Origin: PALSA-968 sp964387075
GTDB lineage: Bacteria; Bacteroidota; Bacteroidia; B-17B0; Aurantibacillaceae
NCBI GenBank assembly: GCA_964387075.1
Contig: CAYLVB010000009.1
Coordinates: forward strand, 159,208 to 223,207
Length of the DNA stretch: 64,000 nucleotides
Direction of reading: 5' to 3'
The notes below the pieces were generated by a model. That model had not been told where the DNA came from and did no database searches. It was given only the letters and a program-made list of their open reading frames with translations. Within the stretch, counting starts at the first letter, position 1. Each line of letters begins with the position of its first letter. This document shows, in pieces, positions 9,237 through 18,184 of this stretch. The position numbers and the translations under genes are program-made.

Positions 9237-9265
9237 TTGAATTTTTACCGATTAATATATCTTTG
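9237..9265 (+). promoter_or_regulatory. Promoter of acpP (-33 TTG, -7 TATCTTTG)
   Basis: TTG at 9237-9239 and TATCTTTG at 9258-9265 are separated by 18 nt, as expected for the Bacteroidetes -33/-7 promoter. The ATG of acpP follows 25 nt after the -7 box. Confidence 0.7.
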
Positions 9266-9290
9266 CAACGAATTTTTAAAACCCTGAATA

Positions 9291-9527
9291 ATGTCAGAAA
9301 TTGCAAAAAAAGTAACATCTATTATCGTAGATAAACTTGGCGTTGAAGAAAAAGAAGTTACCCCAACTGCCAGCTTCACGAACGATCTTGGCGCCGATTC
9401 GCTGGATACCGTTGAGCTGATCATGGAATTCGAAAAAGAATTCAACATTGCTATACCCGATGACCAGGCTGAAAAGATCTCTACGGTTGGAGATGCGATC
9501 GCTTACATCGAGACCAACGCAAAATAA
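9291..9527 (+). CDS. acpP: Acyl carrier protein
   Basis: A 78-aa acidic helical protein that carries growing fatty acyl chains on a phosphopantetheine arm. The attachment site is Ser37 in DLGADSLDTVE, and the helix II sequence ELIMEFEKEFNI follows. The length and order are those of the canonical FAS II ACP. A strong promoter precedes it and a terminator-like hairpin follows, with fabF next, the common acpP-fabF order. This allows acpP to be made in excess over fabF. Confidence 0.98.
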   Translation: MSEIAKKVTSIIVDKLGVEEKEVTPTASFTNDLGADSLDTVELIMEFEKEFNIAIPDDQAEKISTVGDAIAYIETNAK

Positions 9528-9540
9528 TTTTAATATTCTT

Positions 9541-9579
9541 AAAGCCACCCTGTTTTGAACCGGGTGGTTTTATTTTTTT
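9541..9579 (+). terminator. Terminator/attenuator between acpP and fabF
   Basis: Arms AAAGCCACCC (9541-9550) and GGGTGGTTTT (9562-9571), with one G-T wobble, are followed by a T-rich run ATTTTTTT. It lies 16 nt upstream of fabF and probably lowers read-through from acpP. Confidence 0.75.
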
Positions 9580-9594
9580 CCGCAACAAAGCCGT

Positions 9595-10848
9595 ATGCAG
9601 TTTAAACGCGTAGTGATAACAGGTTTGGGTGCTATTACGCCCCTTGGTAATTCGGTTGACGAATACTGGAAGAACCTGGTGAACGGAGTAAGTGGCGCCG
9701 CGCCCATTACACGCTTTAACGCAGAAAAGTTCAAGACCCGCTTCGCTTGTGAAGTGAAAGGTTTTAATCTCGATGAATATTTTGACAAAAAAGAAGCGCG
9801 AAAAATAGACGCCTTTAGCCAGTATGGTATTGCCTGCTCGGTGCAAGCCGTTAAAGATTCGGGTATTGACGCGGAAGGAATAGACAAAAATGAGATAGGA
9901 GTTGTTTGGGGATCGGGCATCGGAGGCCTCGATACATTCCAGACCGAAACTTTTGGTTTTGCCAAAGGCGACGGCACCCCCCGTTTCAATCCTTTCTTTA
10001 TTCCAAAGATGATCGCCGACATCTGCTCAGGGCACATCTCTATGCGCTTTGGTTTTCGCGGCCCTAACTTTACAACCGTTTCGGCCTGCGCTTCTTCTAC
10101 CAACGCTTTGATCGACGCCCTTACGTATATTCGTTTAGGAAAAGCGATCGCTATCGTTGCCGGAGGTTCTGAAGCCGCTATCAATGAAAGTGGTATTGGC
10201 GGTTTTAATGCCTGCCAGGCCATGAGCACCCGTAACGATTCTCCACAAACAGCTTCGCGTCCATATGATAAGGAACGTGACGGTTTTGTGCTGGGTGAAG
10301 GTGGTGTAGCATTGATCCTGGAAGAAATGGAACACGCGCTTGCACGTGGAGCAAAAATTTACGCAGAGGTCATTGGCGGCGGCATGAGTGCCGACGCGCA
10401 TCATATCACCGCCCCACATCCGGAAGGACTAGGCGCTAAATTGGTTATGGAACGCGCGCTGAAAGACGCCGGCTTACAGGCAACCGATATCGATTATATC
10501 AATACACACGGCACCAGCACTCCGCTTGGAGATGTGGCCGAATTAAAAGCCATTGTCAAACTTTTTGGCGAGCACGCTTATAAAATGAACATCAGTTCTA
10601 CCAAATCAATGACAGGCCACTTATTAGGCGCTGCCGGAGCTATTGAAGCCATGGCAACTGTATTGGCGGTTAAGAACGATATTGTTCCTCCTACCATCAA
10701 TTTCACTACCCCTGATCCGGATATCGATCAGAAGCTGAACCTGACCTTCAACAAGGCTCAGAAACGCGTAATAAATGCGGCTATCAGCAATACTTTTGGT
10801 TTTGGCGGACACAACGCGGCCGTTGTGATCAAAAAATTCGTAAAGTAG
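9595..10848 (+). CDS. fabF: Beta-ketoacyl-ACP synthase II
   Basis: The 417-aa condensing enzyme extends acyl-ACP with malonyl-ACP in fatty acid synthesis. The Cys-His-His active site is complete: Cys165 in TTVSACASSTNA, His305 in NTHGTSTPLGD and His342 in MTGHLLGAAGA. The length matches the family. It follows acpP with a hairpin between them and is followed, after 209 nt with only a small CGCCTCGAGGCG palindrome, by rnc, an order common in Bacteroidetes and many other bacteria. Cytosolic. Confidence 0.98.
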   Translation: MQFKRVVITGLGAITPLGNSVDEYWKNLVNGVSGAAPITRFNAEKFKTRFACEVKGFNLDEYFDKKEARKIDAFSQYGIACSVQAVKDSGIDAEGIDKNEIGVVWGSGIGGLDTFQTETFGFAKGDGTPRFNPFFIPKMIADICSGHISMRFGFRGPNFTTVSACASSTNALIDALTYIRLGKAIAIVAGGSEAAINESGIGGFNACQAMSTRNDSPQTASRPYDKERDGFVLGEGGVALILEEMEHALARGAKIYAEVIGGGMSADAHHITAPHPEGLGAKLVMERALKDAGLQATDIDYINTHGTSTPLGDVAELKAIVKLFGEHAYKMNISSTKSMTGHLLGAAGAIEAMATVLAVKNDIVPPTINFTTPDPDIDQKLNLTFNKAQKRVINAAISNTFGFGGHNAAVVIKKFVK

Positions 10849-11057
10849 ATCCATTTACATTTTTTTATTTATTCTGAAGGAACGCCTCGAGGCGATCGTC
10901 ATTTTATTTCCGCGCTAAAATTGGGCCTGTTCGAATCAAAAAACTGCAACCCGACACCGGACTGTTCAAATTTCAAAATCGAAAATTGTCAAATCGTAAA
11001 TCCGCCGCATCTCACGAAAAATTCGTAAGTTCGTTTGAAGATTGAGGTTAATAGAAC

Positions 11058-11768
11058 TTGTTAAAGTACCTTTCCATAAAACGTTACACCAGGAATACGC
11101 CCGATAAAAAACTGGCGCAAAGCATTCGCAATCTTTTTGGTTTTACGCCGCGCAATCTTAATCTCTTTAAGCAGGCGTTACGGCACAGCTCGGCTTCGCG
11201 TAAACAGGTAAGCAACGAGCGTTTGGAGTTTTTGGGCGATTCTGTTTTGAACGCGTTGATAGCCGAATATCTTTTTAAATTGATGCCCAACGCTGAAGAA
11301 GGCGAACTTACGCAAGCGCGCTCGCGCATTGTGAGCCGGCAGAACCTGAACAAGCTCGCCATGAAAATGGGCATCGATCATTTACTGGTTACCGATATTC
11401 ATGGCCATGTGCCCGGCTCTGTTTTTGGCAACGCGTTGGAAGCTATGGTGGGTGCGGTATTCCTTGATCAAGGTTATCAAAAAACGCAAAAGATCATTTT
11501 AGAGAAGATCATCAAACAACACCTGCACGTAAAAGAGCTGATACAAGAAGATACCGATTACAAAAGTCAGCTTATCAATTACGGACAAAAGAACAAGATC
11601 ACGGTTAAGTTCGTGGTGCTATCCGAGGGACGTGATGGAAGCAGAAAGATCTACCACATGGGCGCCGAGATCGGCGGAAAAATAAAAGCCGAGGCAAAAC
11701 ACCACAGCAAAAGAGCCGCCGAGCAATTGGCGGCGATGAGCGTGCTGGAGGAGATGGGAGATGTTTGA
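11058..11768 (+). CDS. rnc: Ribonuclease III
   Basis: A 236-aa double-strand-specific endoribonuclease used in rRNA maturation and RNA decay. The signature ERLEFLGDSVL (54-64) carries the metal-binding acidic residues, and the second acidic set is in GNALEAMVGAVFLDQ. The last about 70 residues form the dsRNA-binding domain, ending in KRAAEQLAAMSVLEEM. The start is TTG at 11058; no ATG lies between it and the folded domain. Its stop is one base from the convergent PAP2 gene. Confidence 0.95.
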   Translation: MLKYLSIKRYTRNTPDKKLAQSIRNLFGFTPRNLNLFKQALRHSSASRKQVSNERLEFLGDSVLNALIAEYLFKLMPNAEEGELTQARSRIVSRQNLNKLAMKMGIDHLLVTDIHGHVPGSVFGNALEAMVGAVFLDQGYQKTQKIILEKIIKQHLHVKELIQEDTDYKSQLINYGQKNKITVKFVVLSEGRDGSRKIYHMGAEIGGKIKAEAKHHSKRAAEQLAAMSVLEEMGDV

Positions 11769-11769
11769 T

Positions 11770-12390
11770 CTAATTATTTTTCAGGGTACGCTTGAGGATC
11801 ACAGAAGCGATCAACAAGCCCAAAACACTCCCGGCTATCACATCACTTAAGAAATGGTAGTACAAAGCCAATAGGCAGATCGCTACTATCAATGCAAGCG
11901 TAACACTAAGCCATTTTAATTTAGGGTAAAAACTCGCCAGGACAAAAGTAAAGGCAACGATCGTCATCATGTGGCCTGAGGGAAAAGATTGGTACTGCAC
12001 TTCCCAATGAAACGGATCAAAGCCATACACGCCATCATGTACATAAGAAAGATTGTTCTTCGTAAAGGTGTCGGGCCAATACCTGCCGGCACAAAATTTG
12101 AACAAACGCTTTAGCCCGCTTACTATCAAAACAGCCGAGCCGGCCGCCAGCGAGAAGTACGCGAATTTATCTGCCTTTTTTCGAAAATACTGAATAAAAA
12201 AATAAATGATGCCGATAGGGGCCATATAAAAAAGCGGCTCGGGTATTTGCTGCAAATAATGCAGGAATCGAAACTGACGGGTGTTTACTGAATGAAAGAA
12301 ATCGACTATTTGTCGGTCGAAATAAAAATAAGAAATGATAACTAAGACAGAAGAAAATAAGACAAGTAGGCTTGCTTTCTTAAGACTCAT
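11770..12390 (-). CDS. PAP2-family membrane phosphatase
   Basis: A 206-aa integral membrane protein with about five or six helices. It shows the three PAP2 blocks: KRLFKFCAGRYWP (94-106), PSGHM (137-141, catalytic His140) and YYHFLSDVIAG with His179 and Asp183. The usual SR pair before the third block is replaced by CL, so one phosphate-contacting Arg appears to be missing. Relatives dephosphorylate phosphatidic acid, undecaprenyl pyrophosphate or lipid A. It lies 3 nt downstream of the small lipoprotein gene on the same strand. Confidence 0.85.
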   Translation of the reverse strand: MSLKKASLLVLFSSVLVIISYFYFDRQIVDFFHSVNTRQFRFLHYLQQIPEPLFYMAPIGIIYFFIQYFRKKADKFAYFSLAAGSAVLIVSGLKRLFKFCAGRYWPDTFTKNNLSYVHDGVYGFDPFHWEVQYQSFPSGHMMTIVAFTFVLASFYPKLKWLSVTLALIVAICLLALYYHFLSDVIAGSVLGLLIASVILKRTLKNN

Positions 12391-12393
12391 ACG

Positions 12394-12531
12394 CTAAAAA
12401 GATCCGTGCTTCTTTCTTTTTTTGGTGAGATGCGGGCACGAGTCGCAGGCGTTCTTTTTACGGAAAAGAAAACAGCTGTCGAGCAGCAGACTGCAACCGA
12501 GTAAGATCAATATGAATTTCCACCTTCTCAT
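12394..12531 (-). CDS. Tiny cysteine-containing lipoprotein (45 aa)
   Basis: The ATG at 12531 gives a 45-aa protein with a positive N-terminus, a hydrophobic run (KFILILLGCSLLL) and a lipobox-like LLDSC with Cys20. The mature part is about 25 aa, basic, and contains a CDSCP motif (Cys29, Cys32). It lies between nth and the PAP2 gene, all on the minus strand with short gaps. I know of no function. The combination of a credible lipobox and a CxxC pair in so short a frame argues that it is real. Confidence 0.55.
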   Translation of the reverse strand: MRRWKFILILLGCSLLLDSCFLFRKKNACDSCPHLTKKRKKHGSF

Positions 12532-12628
12532 TTGTTTTTGCCATGCACTACATTGAACATGATCGACAAGGGGCATTTGCTTGGCAGGAAAGCAAAGGCA
12601 AGAGACATCAGTATTTTATATCGCCTGA

Positions 12629-13300
12629 TCATTTTTTCTTCTTCGATAAAGGTAATTCTTTTTTCACAACCGTTTGAAAGTATTTACACCATTGGGTTAA
12701 CGGACATATTTCGCAAAGCGGCTTCCGTGCCAGGCACACATATCTTCCATGTAAGATTAACCAGTGATGCGCTTTTGGGATCAATGCTTCCGGAATGTTT
12801 TTCACCAATTGCATTTCAGTCTGCAAAGGGCTCTTCGCATTTGTTGTAAGTCCCAATCTTGCGGATACACGAAATACATGTGTATCTACGGCCATTGCCG
12901 GTTTATCATATACCACCGATGCAATTACATTCGCGGTCTTGCGCCCTACTCCGGGTAATTTTACAAGCTCATCCACTTCATGTGGAATTTTTCCTCCAAA
13001 CTCTTTAAGCAAGGTTTGTGCCATGCCTACGAGATGCTTTGATTTATTATTGGGATAGGAAATACTTTTGATATACGGAAAGATAACATCCGGAGTTGCG
13101 AGGGCCATTGCCTCCGCATTGGGATAATCTTTAAAAAGCCTTGGTGTGATCATGTTCACGCGCTTATCGGTGCATTGCGCCGATAGTATAACAGCAACGA
13201 GTAACTGGAAAGGATCCTTGTAATGTAATTCAGTCTCCGCGGGAGAATCATGCTCCACGAAGTAGTTCAGTATCTTTTCGTAGCGTTCGGTTTTGGTCAT
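12629..13300 (-). CDS. nth: Endonuclease III (DNA glycosylase/AP lyase)
   Basis: A 223-aa base-excision repair enzyme that removes oxidised pyrimidines and cuts the abasic site. The helix-hairpin-helix LPGVGRKTANV carries catalytic Lys121, and Asp139 lies in AVDTHVFRV, the same spacing as in E. coli Nth (Lys120, Asp138). The C-terminal [4Fe-4S] ligands are Cys189, 196, 199 and 205 in the canonical C-x6-C-x2-C-x5-C order. It starts 4 nt after a strong terminator, so it must have its own promoter or be poorly read through. Confidence 0.97.
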   Translation of the reverse strand: MTKTERYEKILNYFVEHDSPAETELHYKDPFQLLVAVILSAQCTDKRVNMITPRLFKDYPNAEAMALATPDVIFPYIKSISYPNNKSKHLVGMAQTLLKEFGGKIPHEVDELVKLPGVGRKTANVIASVVYDKPAMAVDTHVFRVSARLGLTTNAKSPLQTEMQLVKNIPEALIPKAHHWLILHGRYVCLARKPLCEICPLTQWCKYFQTVVKKELPLSKKKK

Positions 13301-13303
13301 AAT

Positions 13304-13336
13304 AAAAAAGGCCTGCTAAGTTAGCAAGCCTTTTTT
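13304..13336. terminator. Bidirectional terminator-like hairpin upstream of nth
   Basis: AAAAAAGGC and GCCTTTTTT arms enclose an inner GCTAA/TTAGC stem. It directly follows the stop of the 65-aa protein gene (minus strand) and precedes the nth start by only 4 nt. Confidence 0.85.
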
Positions 13337-13338
13337 AT

Positions 13339-13536
13339 TTAATTCATAACTCCAAAAACAGTTTCGGTGCTTTTAGGATTCATCACCTGCAGCGCTTTCG
13401 AGTAGTTCAGGATGTTCTCGATCGTTTGATCGGAAGGACCGAACTCACCGGCGGGGCTTTTAATTTTTTCCTCGGCCTGGAGCTGAGTTTTTAAAGGTGA
13501 TGATTGACTTAAAGTAAGAGTAGTAGTTTTGATCAT
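13339..13536 (-). CDS. Small hypothetical protein (65 aa)
   Basis: A 65-aa protein with no membrane segment. The first 35 residues look disordered (rich in T, S, K, P); the rest contains SDQTIENILNYSKALQV, an amphipathic helix. To my knowledge short proteins with an ILxYSKAL core are common in Bacteroidetes, but no function is known. A strong hairpin terminator immediately after the stop codon supports a real short transcription unit. There are no clear Shine-Dalgarno bases before the ATG. Confidence 0.65.
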   Translation of the reverse strand: MIKTTTLTLSQSSPLKTQLQAEEKIKSPAGEFGPSDQTIENILNYSKALQVMNPKSTETVFGVMN

Positions 13537-13657
13537 GCAGGGTTTTGTTTTGTTGGTTCATGGGTATATAACGGGCCTTATTTTCGAATATTGTTAAAAA
13601 GGTTAAATTTTTAACATGAGCCCCTCCCTGGCCCTCCCCCGCGGGAAAGGGGAACCT

Positions 13658-14938
13658 TTAGAACCGCCCGGCCACAAGCTCCGTAAGGTCGTCCCTTTTC
13701 AGGTACTTCCCCGCCAGGTCCCGCAATTGGCGCGGGTTTGCAGCCTTTACAGCCTCAAAATAACGGCTGTAATAATCATAGCCAAGTCCAAACTCCCAAA
13801 CAGCCCTAAACTTGTCGGCCAGGGCAAAAGGACCCTCTACCGACCTCAAAAACTGGCCTAAAATGTAATTTTTTACGGTTTCGAGCTCACTTTCGGAAAC
13901 AAGGTCGTTTTGCAGTATTTCTATCTCCTTATAGATCTCATCCAGGGCCTTTTGGGTAACATCAGCCCCAACCTCGGTGCTGATGAAGAAAAAGCCATCG
14001 TGGGCCAGGGAGGACAGGCCGGACCCAATACCATAGGTATAACCCTTGTCCTCGCGGATATTGGCCATGAGACGCGACCCAAAATAGCCACCTAAAACCG
14101 TGTTCAGTACCTGGAAATTGAAATAATCGGGGTGTGTTTTATTGAAAAGGCGGCGCCCAACCCTTAAGGCCGACTGCACCGCGTCTTTTTTCTCTACCAG
14201 GTTCCTTTTTTGCGAGTGCGTGGTGCCCGCATTGTATTTTTTATTGATCTCTACGCCGCTCCCCCATTTATCGGTGCCGAAATGGCGGTTGAGTATAGCT
14301 TGTAGATCTTTGGGCAGTTTTCCCGCTACGACGATGGTGCAATTTTTATAGTGATAATGTTGCTTGTAAAAATCGATGATCGTTTCCCTTTTTGTTTTAT
14401 CATAATCGGGCGTATCGGGGTGCATACCATAAGGATGCTTTGCGCCAAAGAGCAGCTCGCCGAATTTTTTCCGGGCCAGGTGCGCCACCTTTTGTTCGTT
14501 CACCAGGTGCTTTTGCTTTTTGTTGGTGAGATAGGTATCCACTTCTTCCTGCGGGAAGGTAGCGTTGCGTATCATGTCCTCTACAAAAACCATCGTGCTC
14601 TCCAGGTGCTTGTTGAGCGAAAATAGCGCGAAGGAAGAATAGTCCGGCCCACAAGCCGCTTCAAAGAAAGATCCGTAGAAGTCGATGCTGTCGGAAAGTT
14701 GGTTGGCCGTGTATTTTTTGGTGCCGTTCTCCACTAAACTATTTGCCGAATGCGCGATGAGCGGCGCATCCTGGTAAAAATTACCGGCCTTGAAGATGAA
14801 TTCGATACGTGTTAATTCCTGGCTGCCCGCGTCGATAGTATGCACGGGTATGCCGTTATCCAGCTTGAACGCGGCCGCTTGCTGTATCTCTACGTGATCT
14901 ATGGTTTTAAAATCCGGAGCTTTGGTACGATCTAACAT
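13658..14938 (-). CDS. M16-family peptidase-like protein, inactive (non-zinc) subunit
   Basis: A 426-aa protein with the M16 (insulinase/processing peptidase) fold. Where the active partner has HxxEH, this one has IAHSANSLVENG, so the zinc site is lost. Late M16 marks such as RVGRRLFNKTHPDYF and the glycine-rich VLGGYFGSRLMANIRED loop, with the substrate-binding R/Y pair, remain. In two-gene M16 systems the zinc-less subunit supplies the substrate chamber. The active subunit is encoded 58 nt upstream on the same strand, so the two probably form a heterodimer. There is no signal peptide. Confidence 0.88.
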   Translation of the reverse strand: MLDRTKAPDFKTIDHVEIQQAAAFKLDNGIPVHTIDAGSQELTRIEFIFKAGNFYQDAPLIAHSANSLVENGTKKYTANQLSDSIDFYGSFFEAACGPDYSSFALFSLNKHLESTMVFVEDMIRNATFPQEEVDTYLTNKKQKHLVNEQKVAHLARKKFGELLFGAKHPYGMHPDTPDYDKTKRETIIDFYKQHYHYKNCTIVVAGKLPKDLQAILNRHFGTDKWGSGVEINKKYNAGTTHSQKRNLVEKKDAVQSALRVGRRLFNKTHPDYFNFQVLNTVLGGYFGSRLMANIREDKGYTYGIGSGLSSLAHDGFFFISTEVGADVTQKALDEIYKEIEILQNDLVSESELETVKNYILGQFLRSVEGPFALADKFRAVWEFGLGYDYYSRYFEAVKAANPRQLRDLAGKYLKRDDLTELVAGRF

Positions 14939-14996
14939 ATTTACAATTTTTTCAGGCTTTGCGAATGTGTCACACGTAGTCGCAAAGGCGCAGAGG

Positions 14997-16235
14997 TTAT
15001 TTGTTTTTCAGGTAATAGAGTGTAGAACAATTTTCTTTTCGCAAAACTTCATTGGCCACGCGCTTGATATCGGCGGCAGTCACTTTTTGGTATTTCTCCC
15101 CTTCTCTATTCACTTCGTTGGCATCGCCCAATAATTCGGCCACAGCCAGATTCGTGGCTTTGTTCAACACATCCATTTCAGAGAAGACAAGGGTGGACTC
15201 GATCTTGTTCTTGCACTTCTGCAATTCCTCCTCGCCCACCAGTTCATTTTTAATTTTTTGCAGTTCAACTTCAATTCCGGCTTCAGCCTGTTCGGCAGAA
15301 ACCCCTTCGCTCAACTTCCCCGAGATCACGAACAAACCTTTGTCCATATCGCCCATCACGTAAGCGCTCAATTCCGAGAAAAGTTTTTTATCCTTCACTA
15401 ATTCCTTATGTAGACGCGAAGAATTGCCTCTGGATAATACGTCCGACAAAATATCAACCGTGTAATAATCGGTATCATTACGCGAACACATGTGATAGGT
15501 CTTGTAAATAGCATCCTGCGGAACATCCTTGTACACGGTCAGTTTTCTCTCTTCGGTCTGGGGAGGTTCCACCGGCAAATTCCTTTTGGTTTTCTCGCCG
15601 GAAGGAATAGGTTCGAACCATTTTTGAGAAAGCTCAATGACCTGTTTGCTATCCACATCACCGGCAACAACCATGATGGCGTTAGCGGGACAATAATGTT
15701 TTTTAAAGAAGGCTTTCACATCATCCATCACCGCGTCTTCAATGTGTTTGATCTCTTTTCCGATAGTGGCCCATTTGTAAGGATGCACTTTGTATGCGAG
15801 CGGACGCAGTAATAACCAAACATCACCATAGGGTTGATTCAGGTAACGTTGCTTAAACTCTTCGATCACCACGTTGCGTTGTACCTCCAGACTTTTGTCG
15901 GTGAAGGCCAGGCTCAGCATGCGGTCGCTCTCGAGCCAGAAAGCTGTTTCTAAATTCTCGGAAGGAACGGTACAATAATAATTGGTAATGTCATTTGTGG
16001 TGAAGGCGTTATTCTCTCCTCCCACCAATTGCAAAGGCTCATCATAATTCGGAACATTTACGCTTCCGCCAAACATCAGGTGCTCGAACAAATGCGCGAA
16101 GCCGGTCTTGCTCTCATCCTCATCGCGCGCGCCTACGTTGTACAAGATGTTCACGCAGGCCATAGGTGTTGATCTGTCCTTATGGATGATGAGCGTGAGC
16201 CCGTTCTTTAAAATATGTTTTTCGAATTCGATCAT
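14997..16235 (-). CDS. M16-family zinc metallopeptidase (active subunit)
   Basis: A 412-aa peptidase with the inverted zinc motif HLFEH (48-52) and the third ligand Glu in NVVIEEF (about 125-126). It lacks a signal peptide and should act in the cytosol on peptides or small unfolded proteins. It starts in an ATGA-type overlap with the nitronate monooxygenase-like gene and is followed by its zinc-less partner, so the three genes form a likely operon. Confidence 0.93.
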   Translation of the reverse strand: MIEFEKHILKNGLTLIIHKDRSTPMACVNILYNVGARDEDESKTGFAHLFEHLMFGGSVNVPNYDEPLQLVGGENNAFTTNDITNYYCTVPSENLETAFWLESDRMLSLAFTDKSLEVQRNVVIEEFKQRYLNQPYGDVWLLLRPLAYKVHPYKWATIGKEIKHIEDAVMDDVKAFFKKHYCPANAIMVVAGDVDSKQVIELSQKWFEPIPSGEKTKRNLPVEPPQTEERKLTVYKDVPQDAIYKTYHMCSRNDTDYYTVDILSDVLSRGNSSRLHKELVKDKKLFSELSAYVMGDMDKGLFVISGKLSEGVSAEQAEAGIEVELQKIKNELVGEEELQKCKNKIESTLVFSEMDVLNKATNLAVAELLGDANEVNREGEKYQKVTAADIKRVANEVLRKENCSTLYYLKNK

Positions 16236-17179
16236 AGTTCGATTTTTGACAGCCCTTGCTGCACTTTTTTAAACTCTTCAATAATTTCTTTCAGCACCTC
16301 AGCCGCGGGTTTTATTTCGGTGATGGCCCCGCTTATTTGTCCGATCTCCAATTCTCCTTCATCAAGATCACCTTCAAACATACCCTTTTTCGCGCGGGCA
16401 CGGCCTAACAATTGTTGCAATTCTTCGGCGCTTGCCCCTTTCTTTTCCGCAGCATCCACCTCTTTGAAGAATTTGTTCTTTATCAATCTTACAGGTGTAA
16501 GCTGTTTCAGTGTAAGTTGTGTTTCGCCTTCAGGCGTACTGATCACAGCTTTTTTAAAATTATCATGTCCGGATGATTCGGGCGTTGCCACAAACCTGCT
16601 TCCTATCTGCACACCATCGGCACCCAAAGCAAAAGCTGCTGCCATTGCTGAGCCGGTCCCGATCCCGCCCGCGGCTATTAAGGGAATTGTTACAGCTTTA
16701 CGCACCATTGGTATCAAGACCATAGTGGTGGTTTCTTCTCTTCCGTTATGCCCCCCCGCCTCAAAACCTTCTGCCACTATCGCGTCAACTCCCGCTTCCT
16801 GGCATTTCAGGGCAAACTTCACATTGCTCACTACATGTACAACGGTAATGCCTTTCTCTTTTAGAATTTTGGTCCAGGTTTTCGGGTTTCCCGCAGAAGT
16901 AAATACGATCTTTACCCCCTCTTCCATGATTACGGCCATGTGCTTGTCGATATCCGGGTAAAGCAGGGGCACATTTACCCCAAAAGGCTTGTTTGTAGCC
17001 CCTTTACACTTGCGGATATGCTCCCGTAAAATTTCGGGATACATACTTCCACTACCAATTAGGCCCAGTCCGCCGGCATTGCTCACAGCCGAGGCCAGCT
17101 CCCAGCCGCTGCACCAGATCATACCTGCCTGAATTACAGGGTATTTTACACCAAAAAGTTCGCAAATCCTTAACCTCAT
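16232..17179 (-). CDS. Nitronate monooxygenase-like FMN enzyme (NPD family)
   Basis: A 315-aa TIM-barrel flavoprotein. Typical blocks are KYPVIQAGMIWCSG near the N-terminus, GVNVPLLYPD, AIVAEGFEAGGHNG and AAGGIGTGSAMAAAFALG, the last two forming the FMN phosphate and isoalloxazine site. The family includes nitronate monooxygenases and 2-nitropropane dioxygenase-like enzymes, and also FabK-type enoyl reductases, so the substrate is unsure. It overlaps the M16 gene by 4 nt and is the first gene of that operon. It is divergent from the PorG-like gene. Confidence 0.85.
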   Translation of the reverse strand: MRLRICELFGVKYPVIQAGMIWCSGWELASAVSNAGGLGLIGSGSMYPEILREHIRKCKGATNKPFGVNVPLLYPDIDKHMAVIMEEGVKIVFTSAGNPKTWTKILKEKGITVVHVVSNVKFALKCQEAGVDAIVAEGFEAGGHNGREETTTMVLIPMVRKAVTIPLIAAGGIGTGSAMAAAFALGADGVQIGSRFVATPESSGHDNFKKAVISTPEGETQLTLKQLTPVRLIKNKFFKEVDAAEKKGASAEELQQLLGRARAKKGMFEGDLDEGELEIGQISGAITEIKPAAEVLKEIIEEFKKVQQGLSKIEL

Positions 17180-17210
17180 AAAACGTGCCTTTTACCGATT
17201 TTAGGACCTA

Positions 17211-17246
17211 TTGCCCTTGCACGAAAGTATTAATTAATTATATTTG
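17211..17246 (+). promoter_or_regulatory. Promoter of the PorG-like gene (-33 TTG, -7 TATATTTG)
   Basis: TATATTTG at 17239-17246, with TTG at 17217-17219 (19-nt spacing) or 17211-17213. The ATG is 17 nt downstream of the -7 box. Confidence 0.65.
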
Positions 17247-17263
17247 TATGGTAATAAAAATCC

Positions 17264-18166
17264 ATGAGGTTTAAGATACTTTTATTCTCCTTACTGTTCA
17301 CTACTGTGGCTATATCCCAATACCGTTGGGATTACGGCTTTGGGCTGGGCGCATCCAACTATTTGGGTGACATTGGCGGGAAGAATAAACCCCGCAGAGA
17401 CTTCGTGTATGACATGAAATTAGCCAAGACCCGGTGGGATGTATGCGGTTTCGCGCGCTACAAATTAGATCACAGGTTATCGGTTAAAGCCGAATTGTCA
17501 TGGGTGCGTATTGCAGGCGACGACGCGCTTACAACCTACATTCCACGCCGCACACGAAACCTCAGCTTCAGAAATAATATTTTTGATCTCACCCTTACGC
17601 CCGAGGTAAAGATCTATGAGAATAATGACCTGGGCTCTTCTTACCGTTTTCGCTTAGGATTTAAGTTCTATGTATTTGGCGGCGTGGGCATCTTCCACCA
17701 CAACCCGAAAGCGGAATACAAGGGAGAGGTTTACGCGCTACAACCTTTGCGGACAGAAGGCGTGAAATATAAACTCTGGGGCGTGAACATTCCTGTGGGT
17801 ACAGGTTTCTATTTTACGATGCGTAAGAAACACCGTATTGGCTTTGAATACAACTGGCGCATCACCTTTACCGATTACCTCGATGATGTTAGCGGTAAAT
17901 ACGCCAGCGGCTTAAAAGGTACCGCGCTTGCTTTATCAAACCGTACGGGTGAATTACCTGCAGGTTCTGCTAAGCCGGATGTACTCGCTTATTTCAGGCC
18001 CGGTAACAAAAGAGGTGACGCTTCTCACAAAGACACTTACATGAGTGTAATGGTGAATTACAGCTATGTGGTGCGTGGCCGCAGTAGTTTCTACCGCAGC
18101 CGTTACGGCTCTTTCTTCTTCAAGAAGACCCGCCGCAAAGTGCGTAAGATCAGGGCTAAGTTCTAA
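17264..18166 (+). CDS. Outer-membrane beta-barrel protein, DUF6089/PorG-like
   Basis: A 300-aa protein with a signal peptide ending near FTTVAIS and a predicted barrel. The early ASNYLGDIGG motif and the overall order of strands fit the DUF6089 group, which includes PorG, a T9SS-associated outer-membrane protein. This fits a window with several T9SS substrates, but the porG assignment rests on my recollection of the motif and is not certain. The C-terminal 30 residues are very basic (FFFKKTRRKVRKIRAKF), an unusual end for an outer-membrane barrel. It precedes the M28 peptidase gene by 18 nt. Confidence 0.72.
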   Translation: MRFKILLFSLLFTTVAISQYRWDYGFGLGASNYLGDIGGKNKPRRDFVYDMKLAKTRWDVCGFARYKLDHRLSVKAELSWVRIAGDDALTTYIPRRTRNLSFRNNIFDLTLTPEVKIYENNDLGSSYRFRLGFKFYVFGGVGIFHHNPKAEYKGEVYALQPLRTEGVKYKLWGVNIPVGTGFYFTMRKKHRIGFEYNWRITFTDYLDDVSGKYASGLKGTALALSNRTGELPAGSAKPDVLAYFRPGNKRGDASHKDTYMSVMVNYSYVVRGRSSFYRSRYGSFFFKKTRRKVRKIRAKF

Positions 18167-18184
18167 TCCATCAATCAAAATTTT

